Assembly: GCF_029633865.1 (NCBI RefSeq)
Contig: NC_079222.1
Span: 35,136,487-35,200,486 of the forward strand
Direction of reading: 5' to 3'
From: Lampris incognitus
Lineage: Eukaryota; Chordata; Actinopteri; Lampriformes; Lampridae
Length of the DNA stretch: 64,000 bases
Numbering within the stretch: position 1 is the stretch's first letter; every line of letters begins with the position of its first letter. The notes under the pieces are model-generated. The model was not told the origin of the DNA and made no database searches. It saw only the letters and a list, made by a program, of their open reading frames with translations. This document shows positions 58,581 through 64,000 of this stretch, piece by piece. Position numbers and translations under genes: made by a program.

Positions 58581-59439
58581 CAAAAAGTCAGCAATATTTA
58601 TTGTCAAAAGCACATTAGCATTCATGGGTTGACCTGTAATGAGATAAAAAGTGCTAGAGTTCATATGGCTCTTTTGACATTCTAACTCTCTCGCTCGTTC
58701 TTTCGATCCCTCTCTAACTCTCCCGGGTAGCGGAGACTCCCCTCGCCGCTCCGCAGGTTTCAGTAAAACTGAAGTTATGGCCCACGCCGTGATGACTATT
58801 CCATCCCTCCTTTTCCATTCCCCACCTTTTCACTTCCCCTTTGCGCGAGGCATGAATGACTTCATGCGTCAGCCACCAGCTGCCTCCGTATTCTACGTAG
58901 TGTGACACTCGGTAAACTACGACGATATCAACGCGCGCGCACGCACGCACACACCTGTTTTTAATTATTTATTTTTACTGCGCCGACCTCCGGTTTTCAG
59001 GAGTCCGTGAAGGGAATTCCTACCGCGCCCCGCGCACTCTCTCCCCACGCTCCTCTTACTGGCATTTTTCTAGTTCATCCCCCTCCTTCTAATCTCATAA
59101 AGTCCAGATATGAAAGCCGTCTCGTGTTTCACTGGTTCCCCCCACATCTGGCGAGCGGAGGGATGCGGTAGTAAAGGATGGAAAACGATATGTTTTTGAT
59201 GTCCACCTATATTTTAGGAGACACGGGAGTGATGGGTTTTCAGTCCTTGGGTAAAAGGAGCGACTCCTGTAAAACTCCCCGGGGGGACGCGTTCATTGGG
59301 CAAAACCCTCACGCGCTGTAAAACGCTCCCGTCGGCATTTGGCCCCACTCGAGGCTCTCGCGAGCTAACAAGCCGATCCCTTTCGGCTAAAACCTCCAAG
59401 ATTTATGCAGCCTTGCCACATTTAACGGGACAGTTTCAC

Positions 59440-59900
59440 CCCAGAATCAAACATACACGTCCCCCCCCCTCCCCTCTTACCGGTAGAGCTGTGTTTCCAT
59501 CTAGATCGTTTCGGTGCGAGTTGGAGAGTGCGGGAGATAGCGGCCATGGAGACGTCTGCCTTCTCTCGAGTACAATGGGAGTGGATGGCACTCGGCTTGT
59601 CTTGCTCCAAGCAGGAAAAAAAAATTTTTTTTTTAAACTCAACAGCAACGTCTCTTCCCAGACACCATGACCCGGTTACTCAAGTTGATCCACGCACCTT
59701 GTTTCTAGCAGTTGCACGAGGGAGTATTTTCAGAGGCCCAACTACACCTACATGAAACTGCTAGCAACAAGGTCTGTGGATTACCTTGAGGAACCAGGTC
59801 ATGAGGTTCTGGAAAGACATATTGTTGTCGAGATTTATAAATGTTTTTTTTTTGCCGCTTTGAGCAAGGCTGGAGATTAGTACCCCCAGGGGAAGCTGGG
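59440..59900. repeat. dispersed inverted-repeat element
   Basis: 59640-59715 (ccatgacccggttactcaag; cttgtttctagcagttgc) is repeated inverted at 59759-59835. The left part (gtctgccttctctcgagtac; gatggcactcggcttgtctt) recurs in opposite orientation at 62925-63000. Likely a non-autonomous DNA element of unidentified family. Confidence 0.55.
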
Positions 59901-60035
59901 CACACACACACCCCCACACACACCACCCACAGCAGCCATTAAACCCCACCTTAATTATCCTGAGCTTCCAGTCAAGCTGGTATGTCAAATCCACCAGACC
60001 ATAATCAGGAATCAGGAACATTTATCTGTCATTTC

Positions 60036-60069
<34 letters not shown>

Positions 60070-60086
60070 ATTTATATATATATATA

Positions 60087-61306
60087 CACTCACTGGCCAC
60101 TTTATTAGGTACACCTTGCTAGTACCGGGTTGGACCCCCTTTTGCCTTCAGAACTGCCTTAATCCTTTGTGGCATAGATTCAACAAGGTACTGGAAACAT
60201 TCCTCAGAGAGTTTGGTCCATATTGACATGATAGCATCACGCAGTTGCTGCAGATTTGTCGGCTGCACATCCATGATGCGAATCTCCCGGTCCACCACAT
60301 CCCAAAGGTGCTCTATTGGATTGAGATCTGGTGACTGTGGAGGCCATTTGAGTACAGTGAACTCATTGTCATGTTCAAGAAACCAGTCTGAGATGATTCG
60401 AGCTTTATGACATGGCGCGTTATCCTGCTGGAAGTAGCCATCAGAAGATGGGAACACTGTGGTCATAAAGGGATGGACATGGTCAGCAACAATACTCAGG
60501 TAGGCTGTGGCGTTGACACGATGCTCAATTGGTACTAAGGGGCCCAAAGTGTGCCAAGAAAATATCCCCCACACCATTACACCACCACCACCAGCCTGAA
60601 CCGTTGATACAAGGCAGGATGGATCCATGCTTTCATGTTGTTGACGCCAAATTCTGACCCTACCATCCGAATGTCGCAGCAGAAATCGAGACTCATCAGA
60701 CCAGGCAACGTTTTTCCAATCTTCTATTGTCCAATTTTGGTGAGCCTGTGCGAATTGTAGCCTCAGTTTCCTGTTCTTAGCTGACAGGAGTGGCACCCGG
60801 TGTGGTCTTCTGCTGCTGTAGTCCATCTGCCTCAAGGTTCGACGTGTTGTGCGTTCAGAGATGCTCTTCTGCATACCTCGGTTGTAATGAGTGGTTATTT
60901 GAGTTACTGTTGCCTTTCTATCAGCTCGAACCAGTCTGGCCATTCTCCTCTGACCTATGGCATCAACAAGGCATTTTCGCCCACAGAACTGCCGCTCACT
61001 GGATATTTTCTCTTTTTCAGACCACTCTCTGTAAACCCTAGAGATGGTTGTGCGTGAAAATCCCAGTAGATCAGCAGTTTCTGAAATTCTCAGACCAGCC
61101 CGTCTGGCACCAACAACCATGCCACGTTCAAAGTCACTTAAATCACCTTTCTTCCCCATTCTGATGCTCGGTTTGAACTGCAGCAGATCCTCTTGACCAT
61201 GTCTACATGCCTAAATGCATTGAGTTGCTGCCATGTGATTGGCTGATTAGAAATTTGCGTTAACGAGCAGTTGGACGGGTGCGCCTAATAAAGTGGCCGG
61301 TGAGTG
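60087..61306 (-). mobile_element. Tc1/mariner element with apparently intact transposase
   Basis: 1,220 bp flanked by TA. The left terminus CACTCACTGGCCACTTTATT matches the inverted right terminus CACTCACCGGCCACTTTATT and continues with few mismatches for 29 bp. It sits between an AT microsatellite (60035-60086) and a GT microsatellite (61314-61390). A single uninterrupted transposase ORF fills most of it. Confidence 0.93.
60119..61159 (-). CDS. Tc1/mariner transposase, DD36E-type, intact ORF
   Basis: 346 codons from the ATG at 61159 to GGPTRY. The N-terminal region has two helix-turn-helix motifs ([33 protein letters not shown]). The catalytic triad is D155 (WSDESRF), D246 ([10 protein letters not shown]) and E283 ([10 protein letters not shown]). 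Thirty-six residues lie between D246 and E283 rather than the 34 of classical Tc1, a spacing described for the DD36E 'Incomer' group. The length is typical and no stop or frameshift is seen, so it could be active or recently active. It excises and reinserts DNA at TA sites (family knowledge). Confidence 0.9.
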   Translation of the reverse strand: MGKKGDLSDFERGMVVGARRAGLRISETADLLGFSRTTISRVYREWSEKEKISSERQFCGRKCLVDAIGQRRMARLVRADRKATVTQITTHYNRGMQKSISERTTRRTLRQMDYSSRRPHRVPLLSAKNRKLRLQFAQAHQNWTIEDWKNVAWSDESRFLLRHSDGRVRIWRQQHESMDPSCLVSTVQAGGGGVMVWGIFSWHTLGPLVPIEHRVNATAYLSIVADHVHPFMTTVFPSSDGYFQQDNAPCHKARIISDWFLEHDNEFTVLKWPPQSPDLNPIEHLWDVVDREIRIMDVQPTNLQQLRDAIMSIWTKLSEECFQYLVESMPQRIKAVLKAKGGPTRY

Positions 61307-61309
<3 letters not shown>

Positions 61310-61385
<76 letters not shown>

Positions 61386-61440
61386 ATATACGTATATATA
61401 AATATATGTATATATGTATGTATATGTATGTATATAAATG
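61310..61440. repeat. compound (TG)n and (TATG/TA)n microsatellite
   Basis: About 65 bp of TG followed by TATG/TATA-rich sequence, directly next to the Tc1 right end and family X copy 4. Confidence 0.9.
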
Positions 61441-61444
61441 TATA

Positions 61445-61675
61445 TAAATGTCACTGTCCAAGAGGGCAAACGCCAGGATGACTGTCAGAACTTAGCCTGC
61501 CCCACTTCAGACCGCCCGTTTCCTTTTCGGGCGCAGCTCCGGGCAGGGCTGTGGTCCCTGGGCCCACCGGACGCAGTAGACCAAGCTCTCCCGGCCGATC
61601 CAGCGCCAGCTCTCCCAGCCATCAAACAAAGACACAAACTCAGATGCAGACGTGCACAAAGACGCATACATAATC
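61445..61675 (+). repeat. dispersed repeat family X, copy 4
   Basis: gccaggatgactgtcagaac, cagggctgtggtccctgggc and ctcccagccatcaaacaaag match the other family X copies. Confidence 0.6.
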
Positions 61676-62879
61676 ACATCCATTGGTCAAAGGGTAAATA
61701 ACCAGTCCAGCAGAGCAGGTTCAACAGACCAAGTACTGCCATTTCAGTCACAAATCACAAGACAAGGAACAATGGATTCAATCATCCCAAGGCATGGCAA
61801 TATTTGTGTTCACTGAAAACCACCCAAGCAGACAGCACACCTGCTATTACTGGTACATAACAATGTGACTGACTAGGAATAGGCTCACAACAACGCCATC
61901 CTAAGGTAATCACACGGCACAGCTGAATGCAGGTTTCAACATATAAGGCTCACTATGTGAGCTAGGCAACTTCACACAGAACTGCAAAAACCAACATATA
62001 ATGAACTTGACAAACTGACCTCAATACAACATAGCAGCATCACACCACAGTGATGCAATACACACGTTATGATATGCAAACAGCATATCAAATAAACCCA
62101 TCCACAAAACATACAGCAACACACAATCATGACAGTCAAAACTGCTCGATGCACAAACAGCATAATCAAATGGATATTACCTTCAGAAGTTATTTCTTTT
62201 TGACGTTTTCTTTGCAAACTTTGTGATCAAGTCCTGAAAATGCAGCAGGGCATTGCTGCAACCAATGGTAGTCCCTTCCAGGCTATCATTACTATTAGCT
62301 AGCTCTACTTCCTCTGTCGGAGTGCCCTCTTCTTCACTTTGTTCAGTTTTTTTTTTGGGAAAAGCTACATTTTGATGGGTCATTTTTTAATGTGCCCGCT
62401 TCTTTCACTTCCTCTTTCCTTTCTTTTGGCAGCCCCACCGGGCTTTTGGTTAACACCATCCATTTTCTGCTGCCTGGCAAGTTTTCCCGCACACTTCTCA
62501 CTGATACAATGTAACTGATAGTGGGTCAGGTAAAAATCGATTCCACTATTTTTAACCTTGACTGCATTGAGAAAAACTGATCTTGAATCTGTGCAGTGTA
62601 AGCCACCTGCTTGCTATGCCCACCCATCTTGAGCATTAGCCAATCAAAACAGTGCATTGCAGCTTGCTCACCAGTCACCACCTGCCCAGAGCAATCAATC
62701 ATGAGACTTAATTTTCATGGAAACAACTTTTATTTCATTCTGATTGGATAATTATCAAGATCGAGAGAATGGTTCAAGCATTGTGTCATATTTCTGTGGA
62801 GCCCAACATAAAAAAAAATGCATACGTTTTTTTTCCCTCCCATTGTGGAGGGCCCATTTGTGCTCAGGGGCTCCTGGGA

Positions 62880-63070
62880 GCATGCCCAGATTGCCCATAT
62901 GATAGACCTGGCAGCGGCTTTGAGCAACACAAGCCGAGTGCCATCCAGTTCCATTGGATTCGAGAGAAGGCAGACACCTCTACGGCCGATATCTCCAAAA
63001 CTCGGAAACTCACACCAAAATGACCAAGATGGATAAGTAGCACTACAGGTAAGAGGAAAAAACATGTATT
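62880..63070. repeat. partner copy of the repeat at 59440-59640, inverted
   Basis: aagccgagtgccatccagtt and cgagagaaggcagacacctc are the complement of sequence at 59560-59610. Confidence 0.6.
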
Positions 63071-63689
63071 TTTGATTTTGGGCTGAACGGTTCCTTTAAA
63101 TTTGCTGAGCAATCGCTGAAAATTCTTTTATTTGCGCATTAGTGTAATGTGACCTCAAGTTATATTGGCAGAAAACGAGTATTTCAACACAACTTGACCA
63201 ACATCACTACAAACTCTCTCCATCCATCGTTCAAAGCCAGAGTGGGGTTGACCGAGGACACCCCATTTGACTGTGAGACATGGCGAGACAGTTTTGGGAG
63301 AAGAAGGAAATAAATATTATGTGTTTTCTAAGCTATTATCCAGAATTGCTGTAGCTTTAGTACTCGTCCCCCATGCTGGCAGTGAGAAGGGAACTTTCCT
63401 GCATGGAAAAGAGAAACTGGGAATGTTGGCCCTGCATGCAAAACATCTGTTTTGCTTAATCCAAAAAAGAAAAGTGGGTGCTGAGGTGCGAGCCATGTAT
63501 CCAGACCAGGTCAGCCTAAAATACACCTTAGCTACTCCTAACTCTGAGCACTTCAGCTCTTGCTCTCTACTGGGCATTAACAAAGAAATGTTTGACAATG
63601 TTTGATAAAGCTGCTCGATGCATGACGGAGTGATTAGTAGAGCCCACGTCTTTAAAGATGTTCAGTAAAATCTAGCATGCATTTCTTTT

Positions 63690-63890
63690 GAGTTCAGGTC
63701 TCTCCCTGAGGTTTCTTCCTATTTTTTCTCCCTGTTAAAGGGGCTTTTTTTTAGGGAGTTGTTTTTTATGCAAAGGTCTAAGGACAGGATGTTGTGTTGC
63801 TGTAATGCCCCTTGAGGCAAATTTGTGAAATTGGGCTATACAAACAAAGTTGAATTGACTTGACTTGACGTGACTTGACTTAAATTATAA
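63690..63890 (+). mobile_element. L2-like LINE 3'-tail fragment
   Basis: ttttttctccctgttaaag, ctaaggacaggatgttgtgt and ctatacaaacaaagttgaat match the last 170 bp of the LINE at 9490-12105. It ends in TTGACTTGA repeats. Confidence 0.8.
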
Positions 63891-64000
63891 CAATGGCTTT
63901 CAGAAAACAAGATGTTTTCTCAGTTGTAGTTAGCGCGTGCTAGCAGCTCTCTTAAAACCATGTAAAGATGTGTTATCTTGGCTCAATGTGAATGACTCTA

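Noticed and set aside
58700-59440. tnc promoter and untranslated first exon
   Set aside because: The stretch is non-repetitive, moderately GC-rich and has a TATA-like AAATATAGG on the minus strand near 59210, but nothing ties it to tnc.
62170-62400. 66-codon minus-strand ORF rich in Glu and Lys as a gene
   Set aside because: Short, no family recognised and no splice context.

Overview
The window is vertebrate, almost certainly teleost fish, genomic DNA. It has a long intron-rich gene on the minus strand, interspersed with Tc1, hAT, L2-like, RTE/Rex3-like and Penelope-like elements, tRNA-derived SINEs and long microsatellites. I cannot name the species. The only host gene I can support is tenascin-C (tnc), a secreted hexameric extracellular-matrix glycoprotein.

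The gene runs right to left. It begins with a start codon at 53438, in an exon carrying a signal peptide, a furin-like site and an oligomerisation coiled coil. One large GC-rich exon (52228-50913) then carries a partial and thirteen complete tenascin-type EGF repeats. Sixteen fibronectin type III (FNIII) repeats follow between 50073 and 16764, and a fibrinogen-related C-terminal globe ends at the stop codon at 13826-13824. I placed 28 coding exons by reading splice sites. All junction phases agree, and the total coding length is a multiple of three (about 2,362 codons) once two single-base insertions in the EGF exon are discounted. FNIII 1-5 and 6-8 match the constitutive repeats. Eight single-exon, phase 1-1 FNIII exons between them (41587-29170) correspond to the alternatively spliced region; the last two resemble mammalian repeats C and D. 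FNIII 3 keeps an RGD motif. The untranslated first exon and promoter were not found.

The introns act as a trap for mobile DNA. The FNIII7-FNIII8 intron holds an RTE LINE interrupted by a reversed LINE tail and by a Penelope-like element that carries a GIY-YIG domain and a hammerhead-ribozyme-like motif. The 32.7-36.2 kb intron holds a hAT element with a Tc1 element nested inside it. A roughly 430-bp tRNA-derived SINE occurs 14 times, 11 of them on the tnc strand, and two copies are split by related small inverted-repeat elements. A 21-bp minisatellite fills about 750 bp of another intron.

Left of tnc (1-13 kb) lie a decayed uncharacterised transposon-like ORF set with a scattered 14-bp motif, a Rex3-like 3' end, a miniature element carrying telomere-like repeats in its loop, and an L2-like LINE. 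Right of tnc (54-64 kb) lie an RTE 3' fragment, a hAT miniature element, a long pyrimidine tract and an apparently intact Tc1/mariner copy with DD36E spacing. The remaining long stretches show nothing I recognise: 4640-6040, 6670-7270, 7870-8690, 12110-12785, 36450-38170, 39850-40680, 42840-43550, 45830-46250, 47040-47490, 50080-50910, 56280-57030, 58580-59440 and most of 61700-64000.
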